Positions 54,411 to 63,405 of a stretch of DNA of 64,000 nucleotides are shown one piece after another (position 1 is the first letter of the stretch; every line of letters starts with the position of its first letter). The translations under genes were made by a program, and so were the position numbers. The stretch comes from Vibrio sp. SCSIO 43137 (GTDB lineage Bacteria > Pseudomonadota > Gammaproteobacteria > Enterobacterales > Vibrionaceae), in contig NZ_CP116383.1 of NCBI RefSeq assembly GCF_028201475.1, positions 2,542,001 through 2,606,000 of the forward strand, in the 5' to 3' direction. The notes below the pieces were generated by a model. It was not told where the DNA came from, did no database searches, and worked only from the letters and a program-made list of their open reading frames with translations.

Positions 54411-57400
54411 CGGCTTGATCTCCGGCAGGTGCAGCAATTAGCACATCAAATTGCTGCAGGAACTCTTCATCGGGCTTACGGTAAATTACTCCGTCACAGT
54501 TCTCTTTATTTACGCCACGCAGAAACAGGTAATAAACCCCGCCAAAGTGCTGTTGGTAACTATAGTTTTCTATGCGTGACGCCAGAAAACGGTGTAAGGC
54601 AAGAGAGTATATCTGGTACTGAAGATCGTATCTGTGGTCAATCATAGCCTGCTCAAGTGCCTGCTGATTATAATCTTCTGTCTGGTCACCAAGGTGGTTT
54701 GATTTCCAGTCCAGTACGTAATACTTTCCGTCATGCTCAAAAATCAAGTCAATAAACCCTTTCAGCATCCCCTTTAGAGTGTTGAAGTCCAGCTCTCCGG
54801 CCTGTTGAGACAGATCATCATACTGGCGTGATAACTGAGTAAGCAGCGGAGCAGCCAGATGATTTACCGGCAATAGAAACTCCATCTCCACCAGCACTTT
54901 GCTGCTGTCTTTATCCTTCAGCCTGAGCCCGCCGGACAACTCTGCATTAAGCACATTATCTATCATAGATTGCAGCACAGGCAGCCAGTGCGCTTCGTAC
55001 TGATGAGACTGCAATAGTTTCTCAACCGTTTCTGTAGTCTGTTGGCTATCCACTGCTAAAGTAAAATCTATCTCTTCAAACAGGGTGTGCAGGAAGGTAC
55101 CGGCCCGGGCTCCTTTCGGAAAAGTGAAAATAGAAGGCGCTGCCTCTTCGGCTTCAGCATCTGCTAACGACCAGTCAGGCTCACTGTCTGAACCAGAAGT
55201 CTCAATAACAACATCAGCCTTACTGCTGTCAGCAATCAACTCCTCTTTTGTTGCTGAAGAGTGAGAAGCCAGCCCGGAGTAACTACTGATACGCCACTGA
55301 GCATCAATCAGCGCCTGCATTTTTGCAGCTTTTAGATCATGATGATCTTTTAGCTCACTATGATCAAAAAGCTCATCATGATCAAACAGACCTATCTGCT
55401 CCTGCAGATCAATAGCCTGCGGAATCGGCTGCCATGAAATATCACCGGCAGAAGCATCCACAAACTGGCTTAGGCTACGGCTCAACTCACTGCTCGCCAG
55501 TGCTTCTGCGTTTTGCAATAGATAGCCAATGGCACTCAGGTGGGCACTGCTGGGGTCTTTTCTTGACAGTCCTCTTCGTAAAGGTGCCAGACCGATATAG
55601 CAGCCATAAACAGCACGGGTAACGGCCACATACAGCAGGCGTAGATCTTCGGCTAAACGTTCCTGATCGGCTTTCTCTAATGACTCATCTGCCTTATAAA
55701 GATCCAGCACTGTCTCATGTTTCTGCTGATCATGATATCTGGCTGTTTTTGCTTCACGGTAAGCACTGACAAAGGGAACAAACACCAAATCGTATTCCAG
55801 TCCCTTAGACTTATGGATGGTAATAATCTGAACCAGATTTTGTTCCGACTCCAGACGCTGGATTTGCTCATCTGAAACGCCACTATCACCGGAAAGGGCT
55901 GACTGAATCTGCTCACCGAACCAGCGGACCAGCGCGTGTTCATTCTCCAGTTCCTGTGCAGCCTGTTGTAGTAACTCAGCAAGATGAAGATAATCCGTCA
56001 GGTAGCGTTCTCCGTTCTCAGCAGACAGTAACCTTACCGCCATACTTTCATGGTTCATCAGGGTTCTCAGCATGGACATAACACCACGCCGCTTCCATAA
56101 CTGATGATAAAGCTGGAACTGATTACTGACGCTTTCCAGCAACAACTCATCAAGGTTAAGCCTGTCCAGCTCTGCACTGTCTCTGTCCATCAGAGTTGTG
56201 GCGAGGGCTGACTTTATTGCCCTTTCGTCATTGGGATTAAGTAGTGCCTCAAGTATTATTCTTAGCTCGCAAGCTACCGGGCTGGTAAATACACTATCGC
56301 GGTTGGACAGGTAGACACTTGAAATACCCAGCTTGGTCAGCTCCTGCCTGACTAAAGCCGCTTCAGCTCCGGTTCTTACCAATACGGCGATATCACCGGC
56401 CTGAATGGCGCTTTTCTGTTTACTGTTTTTATTAAATGAGGCTTTGCCCTGCGAAGCGAGCTTTAGTATCGATTTAATCTTAATTGCCGTCGCCTGAGAC
56501 ATTTGCGCAAGATAATCGGCTTTCGCCAGCGGTTGTTCACTTTCCATCAGCCAGAAGTTCATTGCAGGCTGACGCTTACCTTCCAGTTGCCAGAAAGCCT
56601 CATTCCCTCCCGGACGGGACGAAACCGGGTAGAATGGGATATCCTGTTCATAAAGGAAGGGGGAATCCGCATTGCGGAATAAACGGTTGGCGCCCTCTAC
56701 CATGGCGGAACTTGAACGCCAGTTGGTACCTAGTGTGTAGTGGTCCTGTACTTCGTTACGGGCGCGGATATAGGTAAAGATATCAGCACCGCGAAAAGCG
56801 TAAATCGCCTGCTTCGGGTCACCGATCATAAACAAGCCTGTTTGCGGCTTATGCAGATAAATACGGCTGAAGATACTGTATTGAAGAGGGTCAGTATCCT
56901 GAAATTCGTCAATCATGGCGACGGGATACAAGCTGCTGATACGTTCAGTCAGTATCCCTTCACTATCCGTATCGATAGCCACGGAGAGTTGCAGCAACAG
57001 GTCATCAAAAGAGAGCCATTGCTTCTGCTGTTTCGCCTGTTGCAGTCTAATTCTGCAATGCTTCACCGCATGAGCCATCAGGGGTTCACGCAGGGAAGGA
57101 GCAGTCTGCATAAAGGCTTCAATCTGATGAAAAACATCATGCTCAGGTATCTGTTTAGCTGAAGGTGTCTTTTCCTGTAAAAAGCCGTAGCGGAATTTTT
57201 CCAGCTTATCAGGCAACTGATAGTTTGTGGTTTCCGACTCTGCCCAGCGATCCAGCTCAGCAATCCAGTTAGGCAGGTTTTTCTTGGTAAATGAACGCTT
57301 ACTTACATCAGAAGCGTTGATAATATCAGTGACATCAGCAGAAGCTTCACTCCATACCTTTTTCAGACCGCTTATTCGTTGCAGATTTGACTGATGCAGT

Positions 57401-58089
57401 TCATCCAGCCCGTGGGGCATAGCTTCAACATTAAGGTGAACTTCCACTCCGGTCAGATAACCGGCTATCTGCCCCAGTAAGGCATCCGGTGAAGGCCAGA
57501 TATTTCTGATCTCCGCCGCCAGAGATTGATTTAATCCATAAAACTGGCTGCGCCAGTAGTCACAGACAACCTGTGCTTTTAACTTACTTTCATCGGTAAC
57601 AAACTCATTACTAAAGCGGCTGCCGGACTCAAAGGCATTCTGGGTCAGCATTCTCTGACAGAAGCCGTGAATGGTAAACACAGCGGCTTCATCCATCTCC
57701 CGCTCTGCATTTAGCAGAACTCTGGCAGCCCATTGGTGATCTTCAATCTCTTCTAGCAGCGGCTGAACGACAGGGTCATCACTCTCATTGCGCAAAAAGG
57801 CAATTCTGGCCAGATGAATTCTGCTGCGGATTCTGTCCCTTAGCTCGGCGGTAGCAGCCTCAGTAAAGGTCACCACCAAGATCTGGCTTACCCGCAATGG
57901 TTCTTTATGCCTGCTCTCTTTACTGCCGTGACCAAGTAGCAGGCGCAGATAAAGACCGGCAATGGTAAAAGTTTTACCCGTACCGGCAGAAGCTTCAATC
58001 AGCCGTGCACCATGCAAAGGAAACGTCATGGTCTCCAGTTGCTCGGCGCCACTCTGTCCGGTTATTTGTGTATTTTGATTGTCAGACAT
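54403..58089 (-). CDS. recB: Exodeoxyribonuclease V beta subunit RecB
   Basis: The 3'-5' helicase and the only nuclease of RecBCD, which processes double-strand ends and cuts at Chi. Walker A is EASAGTGKTF (about 32-41); UvrD-type motifs include MIDEFQDTDPLQYSIF and ITIHKSKGLEYDLVF. The C-terminal nuclease domain has VLDWKSNHLG (about 1124), with the metal-binding Asp and Lys. ATG 58089 gives 1228 residues, somewhat longer than E. coli RecB. The extra length includes a linker with three 6-residue repeats at about 902-919. It overlaps recC and recD by 8 nt each. Confidence 0.95.
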   Translation of the reverse strand: MSDNQNTQITGQSGAEQLETMTFPLHGARLIEASAGTGKTFTIAGLYLRLLLGHGSKESRHKEPLRVSQILVVTFTEAATAELRDRIRSRIHLARIAFLRNESDDPVVQPLLEEIEDHQWAARVLLNAEREMDEAAVFTIHGFCQRMLTQNAFESGSRFSNEFVTDESKLKAQVVCDYWRSQFYGLNQSLAAEIRNIWPSPDALLGQIAGYLTGVEVHLNVEAMPHGLDELHQSNLQRISGLKKVWSEASADVTDIINASDVSKRSFTKKNLPNWIAELDRWAESETTNYQLPDKLEKFRYGFLQEKTPSAKQIPEHDVFHQIEAFMQTAPSLREPLMAHAVKHCRIRLQQAKQQKQWLSFDDLLLQLSVAIDTDSEGILTERISSLYPVAMIDEFQDTDPLQYSIFSRIYLHKPQTGLFMIGDPKQAIYAFRGADIFTYIRARNEVQDHYTLGTNWRSSSAMVEGANRLFRNADSPFLYEQDIPFYPVSSRPGGNEAFWQLEGKRQPAMNFWLMESEQPLAKADYLAQMSQATAIKIKSILKLASQGKASFNKNSKQKSAIQAGDIAVLVRTGAEAALVRQELTKLGISSVYLSNRDSVFTSPVACELRIILEALLNPNDERAIKSALATTLMDRDSAELDRLNLDELLLESVSNQFQLYHQLWKRRGVMSMLRTLMNHESMAVRLLSAENGERYLTDYLHLAELLQQAAQELENEHALVRWFGEQIQSALSGDSGVSDEQIQRLESEQNLVQIITIHKSKGLEYDLVFVPFVSAYREAKTARYHDQQKHETVLDLYKADESLEKADQERLAEDLRLLYVAVTRAVYGCYIGLAPLRRGLSRKDPSSAHLSAIGYLLQNAEALASSELSRSLSQFVDASAGDISWQPIPQAIDLQEQIGLFDHDELFDHSELKDHHDLKAAKMQALIDAQWRISSYSGLASHSSATKEELIADSSKADVVIETSGSDSEPDWSLADAEAEEAAPSIFTFPKGARAGTFLHTLFEEIDFTLAVDSQQTTETVEKLLQSHQYEAHWLPVLQSMIDNVLNAELSGGLRLKDKDSSKVLVEMEFLLPVNHLAAPLLTQLSRQYDDLSQQAGELDFNTLKGMLKGFIDLIFEHDGKYYVLDWKSNHLGDQTEDYNQQALEQAMIDHRYDLQYQIYSLALHRFLASRIENYSYQQHFGGVYYLFLRGVNKENCDGVIYRKPDEEFLQQFDVLIAAPAGDQADD
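55333..55386 (-). repeat. Three 18-bp tandem repeats inside recB
   Basis: On the minus strand the units are TTTGATCATGATGAGCTT, TTTGATCATAGTGAGCTA and AAAGATCATCATGATCTA, end to end and in frame. They encode FDHDEL-FDHSEL-KDHHDL. The array lies in the linker between the helicase core and the nuclease domain. Confidence 0.9.
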
Positions 58090-61000
58090 CTTGTTTATCT
58101 TCACTGCAAGCCAGAACATTCAATAGCACTTGTTGTGCATTACCCATTAGCGATTGATACAGAGCATTATTCCACTCCGGCCAGACACGGGAGATATAGA
58201 TATCGCTCCCTTCACCGGCAAAAGAGTAGCTGTCGTTAAACACCTGAGACATCTTACTCTCTGTATCTTCTTTACCTTTTAGTTGCCATTCTATACCTGT
58301 AAAGGCGGTTTTAGGGAAATAGGCCAGCGGCTGATTCATTCCCTGATAGTAAAGCTCTGTCAGCTCGGATAACCATTGCAACGCCTGCACTTTGTCCACC
58401 GGCTTAAGTAACTTATGTTCAATACCAGTTTTGTTATCGTATCCAATCAGATGAGTCGACAAAGTAAGGCCTGATGCCCCAGCACACAGGTGATCCAGCC
58501 AGCCTGACAGCCAGTCCTGACTGCGTATCCGGCCACAACGGTAACGAACAAGTCCTGACGTATAACGCTGTTTTAACCATCCTGTCAGACGAACATTGGT
58601 TTTATTTTCATCCAGTGGAATTTCAAGATTAACTTCCCCGTCACTCTCCGGCTGATAGCAAAGCTCATTCAGTTTAGCCGCCAGAGCTTGTGTCATCTCA
58701 CTATTACTTTCGAACTCAAGCTCACCAAAGGCGCCCACCGGTAAGCGCCCTTTTGCTCTCTGAAGAGAATGGAACTGGTGCTTGTGCTTAAGCTGTTCAT
58801 CTTCCGAAGCACCAATCATGGCCGCAAGCATCTCCTCCCTGAGCTGGTAACTATCCAGTCCGCTGAGGATAAACGGCTCTTCATCCACAATGTCAGTCGC
58901 GGCAGACTCAAAATAGACTTTCAGGCGGCGGTTAAAAAAGTAACGTACCGGTAATTTCCAGAAACGCTGAAGCTCAGCCAGAGGGAGTTCTGCCGGTTGC
59001 TCAACACTGGCTAAATAGTCATCCAGAGGCTGAACAAAGGCTTTTTTCACTGAGCTCACACCAGCCGCCACAGGCAGCCACTCAGCAGCATAACTTGGCT
59101 TGTCACTACTAAACGCCTGCCTGCTGTAGGGCACCATTGGATGGTGATAAGTAAGGTTACTGATTAGCCGTTGTGCGGAGCTGTCCGACTCCAGTTGCTC
59201 ATCACCTTTAAGGCAGAAATTGGCACCACAATACTCAAGCAGTTCCGAAACCAGAATGGAAGGTGCCAACTCACTATTATCCTGAATCGAATGGGCAAGA
59301 TAGCTGATATACAAAGTTTTCTGGGCAGACAACAAGGCCTCAAGGAATAGATATCTGTCATCATCTCTGCGGCTGCGGTCACCCGCTCTTACCCGGCCGT
59401 TAATCAGATCAAATCCTTCCGGCGCAACAGTACGGGGGTAGATACCGTCATTCATTCCCAACAGGCAGACCACATCAAAAGGAATGGAGCGCATCGGCAT
59501 CAGGGTACAGAAGTTCACCTGCCCGGCCAGAAAACGCTGACTAACAGAGGAAGAAGAGAGCTTACCCTGAAGATATTCCGTCAGAACCGGCAGGGATATT
59601 TTATCCTGATAACAGGCGCTCTCCAGTTGCTCACTAAGATGCTGAAGGGTATCGCGGATAGTTTGTACCGCCATTTCTCCTTCCGGCTGCACAAGGAAAA
59701 AGTCGTCACTCAACTGGTACAGGCAAGCCTGCCACTGTGACGCGGTTTTCTCACCAGCCAGCTCGCTTCTGTAGTGGGCTATACGGCTGATAAACTCCGC
59801 CAGTTTTCCGGCCAGTTCGGCATCTAACCCCTGAACCTCATTGTAAGGAGCAATAATATGCTCTCCGGACTGATAAAAGCCGCTGCTCTCATGCATAGCG
59901 TAGCCCATCAGCATACGCTGAATACCGAATAGCCAGCTGTTCTGTTCCATCTCTGGTAAATCAAACTCAGTAGCAGTACCACTGTCGACTCCCCAGCGAA
60001 TTCCTACCTCTTCGATCCATAGCCTTAACCGGCCAAACTCAGCATCAGAAAGATCAAAGCGGGCCATAATTTCAGGCGTTTCCAGCAGTTCAAGTAGCTC
60101 AGAAGCGTGACAGCGGTTAAAAGGCAGGCCAACCAGTTCTAAAAAGCTGCTCAGTACCGGACTCTCCTGCTTTGCAGTCCGGTCAGAAATAGAGTAAGGG
60201 ATATACCTGTCTGAAGCGGCATTACCAAATACCGCCTGAATCGCCGGGCTGTAAGCATTGATATCCGCCACCATCACAATAATATCCCGTGGCTTCAGCT
60301 GTGAATTTTGCTCAAACATTCTCAACAGAGAATCATGCAATACTTCCACTTCCCTTACCGGGCTATGACAACCATGCAGAGTAAGGGAAAAATCGTTTAT
60401 ATCAATTGAGTTTTTATGACTGCTGGAGAGCAGGTTTTCATCATCCTGCCGCTCTTCCAGATTAAGAATATCAGCCTGAATTTGCTGTAAAAGTGACTCT
60501 CTGTCGATATCGACAAAGGCTTCTATCTCATTAGAAGCGAGCTGGGAAAGCAGGTACATATTGTCGCGTCCCAGCTTACCCATAGAGGCAAGCAGGCCGT
60601 TACCGATCACATGAGTATGTAGCTCATCAGCCAGATTCTGCTCCAGAGTACCTTTTAGCTGCAGCGACTCACCACTCAGCTCTGAATGGTCTTCACACCA
60701 CTCAAGGTGCTTTCTGCTGTTGGCTTCAAGTCTGGCCAGAAACTTACGATCCCTTACTTCGCCCCAGTAATAACGGCAAGGGTTAGTAAACATAAGGTGG
60801 ACATCCATATGTTCACCCAGTGCCTTCAGGGCATCTATATAGCGGGGCGGCAGTGAAGAGATACCAAATACAAACAGCCGCTCAGGCAAATCGGTAAACT
60901 TACCCGTATAGTTTTCTAACTTATCGATAAACTCTTCATACAGGTTAGCTCTGTGATAAGGGGACTGATTCAACATCAGGGTATGATCGTACAGAGCCTG

Positions 61001-61507
61001 CCAAAGTATGGGCTGCCACGGCTGTTCATCTTCAAGTTCAGCAACGGCTTTGCCGGCTTCCCAACTGGCTATCCACTCCGGGCGATAAACCAGATAGCCA
61101 TCAAATACATCAGCGATTTTCTCAGCCAGTTGGTAGAGTCTGGAACCGTCCGTATCATCGGAAAGGTATTTTTTTAACGCTGAAAACTCCGCCAGCTCCA
61201 GTTTCTCCGGCAGAACTTGTACGATTTTCCATGTCATCGCCTCTTTGTTAAAGGCACTTTTTTCCGGAACATCATCCAGAACGGTAACAAACATTTTCCA
61301 GATAAAGGTGGCAGGCAGAGGAAACTCTATATTGGCAGCAATACCCAGTTCATCGGCCAGAGCCATTTTCAGCCACTGCGACATTCCCGGACTCTGCACC
61401 AGAATCTGTTCTTTCTTAAACGGGCTGTTCAGGGGGGATGATTTGATCAGTTCAACAAGTAGGGATTTCAGTATGTCGACCTGATTAGAATGATAAACCG
61501 TAAACAA
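58082..61507 (-). CDS. recC: Exodeoxyribonuclease V gamma subunit RecC
   Basis: The Chi-recognition and strand-splitting subunit of RecBCD. The 1141-residue product begins FTVYHSNQVDILKSLLVELI and continues with EQILVQSPGMSQWLKMALADELGIAANIEFPLPATFIWKMF, clearly the RecC N-terminal helicase-like domain. I chose TTG 61507 because the conserved N terminus starts there. The frame is open to a GTG at 61564, which would add 19 residues with no counterpart in RecC, and there is no in-frame ATG. The stop overlaps the recB ATG by 8 nt; no ptrA is inserted, unlike E. coli. Confidence 0.92.
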   Translation of the reverse strand: MFTVYHSNQVDILKSLLVELIKSSPLNSPFKKEQILVQSPGMSQWLKMALADELGIAANIEFPLPATFIWKMFVTVLDDVPEKSAFNKEAMTWKIVQVLPEKLELAEFSALKKYLSDDTDGSRLYQLAEKIADVFDGYLVYRPEWIASWEAGKAVAELEDEQPWQPILWQALYDHTLMLNQSPYHRANLYEEFIDKLENYTGKFTDLPERLFVFGISSLPPRYIDALKALGEHMDVHLMFTNPCRYYWGEVRDRKFLARLEANSRKHLEWCEDHSELSGESLQLKGTLEQNLADELHTHVIGNGLLASMGKLGRDNMYLLSQLASNEIEAFVDIDRESLLQQIQADILNLEERQDDENLLSSSHKNSIDINDFSLTLHGCHSPVREVEVLHDSLLRMFEQNSQLKPRDIIVMVADINAYSPAIQAVFGNAASDRYIPYSISDRTAKQESPVLSSFLELVGLPFNRCHASELLELLETPEIMARFDLSDAEFGRLRLWIEEVGIRWGVDSGTATEFDLPEMEQNSWLFGIQRMLMGYAMHESSGFYQSGEHIIAPYNEVQGLDAELAGKLAEFISRIAHYRSELAGEKTASQWQACLYQLSDDFFLVQPEGEMAVQTIRDTLQHLSEQLESACYQDKISLPVLTEYLQGKLSSSSVSQRFLAGQVNFCTLMPMRSIPFDVVCLLGMNDGIYPRTVAPEGFDLINGRVRAGDRSRRDDDRYLFLEALLSAQKTLYISYLAHSIQDNSELAPSILVSELLEYCGANFCLKGDEQLESDSSAQRLISNLTYHHPMVPYSRQAFSSDKPSYAAEWLPVAAGVSSVKKAFVQPLDDYLASVEQPAELPLAELQRFWKLPVRYFFNRRLKVYFESAATDIVDEEPFILSGLDSYQLREEMLAAMIGASEDEQLKHKHQFHSLQRAKGRLPVGAFGELEFESNSEMTQALAAKLNELCYQPESDGEVNLEIPLDENKTNVRLTGWLKQRYTSGLVRYRCGRIRSQDWLSGWLDHLCAGASGLTLSTHLIGYDNKTGIEHKLLKPVDKVQALQWLSELTELYYQGMNQPLAYFPKTAFTGIEWQLKGKEDTESKMSQVFNDSYSFAGEGSDIYISRVWPEWNNALYQSLMGNAQQVLLNVLACSEDKQDV

Positions 61508-61685
61508 AGCACACCTGCAGATAACAAAGTAACGTTTAGCTGTCAGGTTAGCATATTCAACCACTTAAGTGCTTAGCTAATTTGTGAGTTGTGCATTTAA
61601 CTAAATAACGGCTGTCAATTACGCTGCAACATTGATTGTCAGACAGCTTTTTCATCAAGAAAATAGATCATCAAGGAAAGAGCCC

Positions 61686-61712
61686 CTCCGCGCCTAGGAT
61701 GGCGCGGCGGAG
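61686..61712 (-). terminator. Probable terminator of ribB
   Basis: A GC-rich hairpin with an inner GCGCC / GGCGC stem and an outer CTCC / GGAG stem, separated by a bulge. On the minus strand it is followed by GGCTCTTTCCTT, a poor T tract, about 80 nt after the ribB stop. Confidence 0.45.
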
Positions 61713-61791
61713 CCCCACAGATAGGTTTACGCGTGTTTGTGTTCGCTCTATACCTGTTTGACTCAGAAACTAATTCTGCTCAACCCTATGA

Positions 61792-62454
61792 TCAGGCGAT
61801 TTTCTCTTCTCTGGCCAGACGATACTGGACAAGATCTTCGATAGTAAGAACCGGCATATTATGCAGCTCACCAAAACGGACAATTTCTGCTGTCTTGGCC
61901 ATAGTGCCATCAGGATTAGTCACTTCACAAAGCACACCAAACGGAGACAAACCAGCAAGGGTCATCAGGTCAACGGTGCCTTCGGTATGCCCTCTTCTGC
62001 TCAGCACGCCACCCTGACGGGCTCTCAACGGAAATACATGACCCGGCCTTGCCAGATCAGTAGGTTGTGCATCAGGATTACAGGCGGTTTTTATGGTGAC
62101 CACACGATCGGCAGCCGAAACACCGGTAGTAACACCTACTTTCGCTTCAATTGAAACGGTAAAGGCAGTCTGATTAGCGCTATTGTTGTTTTGCACCATT
62201 GGCGGAAGATCAAGCTTAGCGGCATGTTCATCGGTAATACAGAGGCAGACAATTCCGCTGCATTCGCGGATCATTAGCGCCATCTGCTCGTTAGTCAGGT
62301 GATCGACAGAACAGATAATATCGCCTTCATTCTCACGGTCTTCATCATCAAGTAACAAAACTCCCTGACCATTTCTTAATGCGGTCAAAGCGTTTTCTAC
62401 TCTCTGTTCCGGTGAACCGAGTTTTTCTAAAAGAGACGTTGGGGACTGATTCAT
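61792..62454 (-). CDS. ribB: 3,4-dihydroxy-2-butanone-4-phosphate synthase
   Basis: Converts ribulose-5-phosphate to the four-carbon precursor of riboflavin. The 220-residue product has the metal and substrate motifs [13 protein letters not shown] (acidic loop, about 34-46), [39 protein letters not shown] and [14 protein letters not shown]. It is RibB only, with no fused RibA domain. GGAG lies 7 nt before the ATG. An FMN riboswitch about 120 nt upstream governs it, which also ties flavin supply to the flavin-rich Na+-NQR encoded in this window. Confidence 0.96.
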   Translation of the reverse strand: MNQSPTSLLEKLGSPEQRVENALTALRNGQGVLLLDDEDRENEGDIICSVDHLTNEQMALMIRECSGIVCLCITDEHAAKLDLPPMVQNNNSANQTAFTVSIEAKVGVTTGVSAADRVVTIKTACNPDAQPTDLARPGHVFPLRARQGGVLSRRGHTEGTVDLMTLAGLSPFGVLCEVTNPDGTMAKTAEIVRFGELHNMPVLTIEDLVQYRLAREEKIA

Positions 62455-62576
62455 GGTATTACTCCAATATTTTTACCAGAATCAGGGCATCACGAAGGGA
62501 GGCAGCCTATTTAGCTGCCCAAAACAAAATACACCGCAACCACTGCCTTACAGGCAGATCTATGCAGTGCATCCAT

Positions 62577-62709
62577 CCTCTTCCATCCGGACTATAACCG
62601 TCGGCTTTGGCATCTCACCAAATCTGCTGACCCTGAAGCTAAGTTCAGGCGCTCGCGGGCTCACCTGTAGAGGTATACCGCCGGTGGGGAATTTCGCCCC
62701 GCCCTGAGA
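62577..62709 (-). promoter_or_regulatory. FMN riboswitch (RFN element) of ribB
   Basis: Read on the minus strand it has the conserved parts in order: CTCAGGGCGGGGCGAAATTC, CCCCACCGGCGG, GTGAGCCCGCGAGCGCC, GGTCAGCAGATTTGGTG, and the closing GACGGTTATAGTCCGGATGG. It precedes ribB. The hairpin downstream at 62501-62519 (GGCAGC / GCTGCC) may be part of the switching region. Confidence 0.95.
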
Positions 62710-62874
62710 ATATTAAATTGATTTCGTTTTTGCTTAAGTCCGGCGCGATTGTGTCCCTGACTTAAGCGGCACAAAGCATACACCTTTTAATATCCGCCAC
62801 CAAGAGGCAAATCAATACATTGTCTGCTTAAGCTCTCAGAACCGTTATCACCGCTAGACTTATCAACTATAAAA

Positions 62875-62890
62875 CTGTATAAACACACAG
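62875..62890. promoter_or_regulatory. LexA box (SOS operator) of yebG
   Basis: CTGTATAAACACACAG fits CTGT-N8-ACAG exactly, 29 bp upstream of the yebG start. yebG is a known LexA target in E. coli. Confidence 0.9.
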
Positions 62891-62919
62891 TAATTTATTA
62901 ATTTGTCTGAGGGATAACC

Positions 62920-63222
62920 ATGGCTGTAATCGTCAAGTACGTGGTGGAGCGCAACGGAGAAGAAAAGATGACTTTTACCTCTAAAGCTGAAGCTGACGCT
63001 TATGATAAAATGTTGGATATGGCCGATGAGCTTTTCGAGCTAATCGGGAAAAGTGACTTGATCGAAGATGAAGGTAAACAGGAAGAGCTTTCCCTGTTTC
63101 TTGCCCAGCATAAAGAGGATGTTCTGTTTGCTCTTGGTGCAAAACGCAAACCCGCACCGAAAAAAGCCAAAAAAATCGAAGCGGTCGACACTGCTGAAGA
63201 GAGCAAAGAAGACGCAGCCTGA
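62920..63222 (+). CDS. yebG: YebG, DNA-damage-inducible protein
   Basis: A small SOS-regulated protein of unclear function. The 100-residue product starts MAVIVKYVVERNGEEKMTF, typical of YebG, with the SKAEADAYDKMLDMAD helix. It ends in a charged, Lys/Ala-rich tail (KKAKKIEAVDTAEE). GAGGGATAACC lies upstream of ATG 62920, and a LexA box is 29 bp upstream. It is a single-gene unit with a terminator after the stop. Confidence 0.93.
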   Translation: MAVIVKYVVERNGEEKMTFTSKAEADAYDKMLDMADELFELIGKSDLIEDEGKQEELSLFLAQHKEDVLFALGAKRKPAPKKAKKIEAVDTAEESKEDAA

Positions 63223-63244
63223 TTGCCCTGATACCTCAATGATA

Positions 63245-63269
63245 AGCGCAGCACTATGCTGCGTTTTTT
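63245..63269 (+). terminator. Terminator after yebG
   Basis: Stem CGCAGC / GCTGCG with loop ACTAT, then TTTTTT. Confidence 0.88.
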
Positions 63270-63405
63270 GTGTCCGCCTTGTGTACCTCCCTTAACTGCC
63301 CACCCTGACTGTCAACTTAAATATATTTAACAAAACTTGTTTTAACCGATCCCTCTATTTTCAGCTATCATCAGGAGTTTACACTCCACTTTTCAGGAAT
63401 TTACA

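Noticed and set aside
56484..57162. Plus-strand ORFs of 97 and 140 residues within recB
   Set aside because: Antisense frames of recB; no start signals and no recognisable content.
62379..62707. Two plus-strand ORFs over the ribB leader
   Set aside because: They run antisense through the FMN riboswitch, whose conservation explains the sequence.
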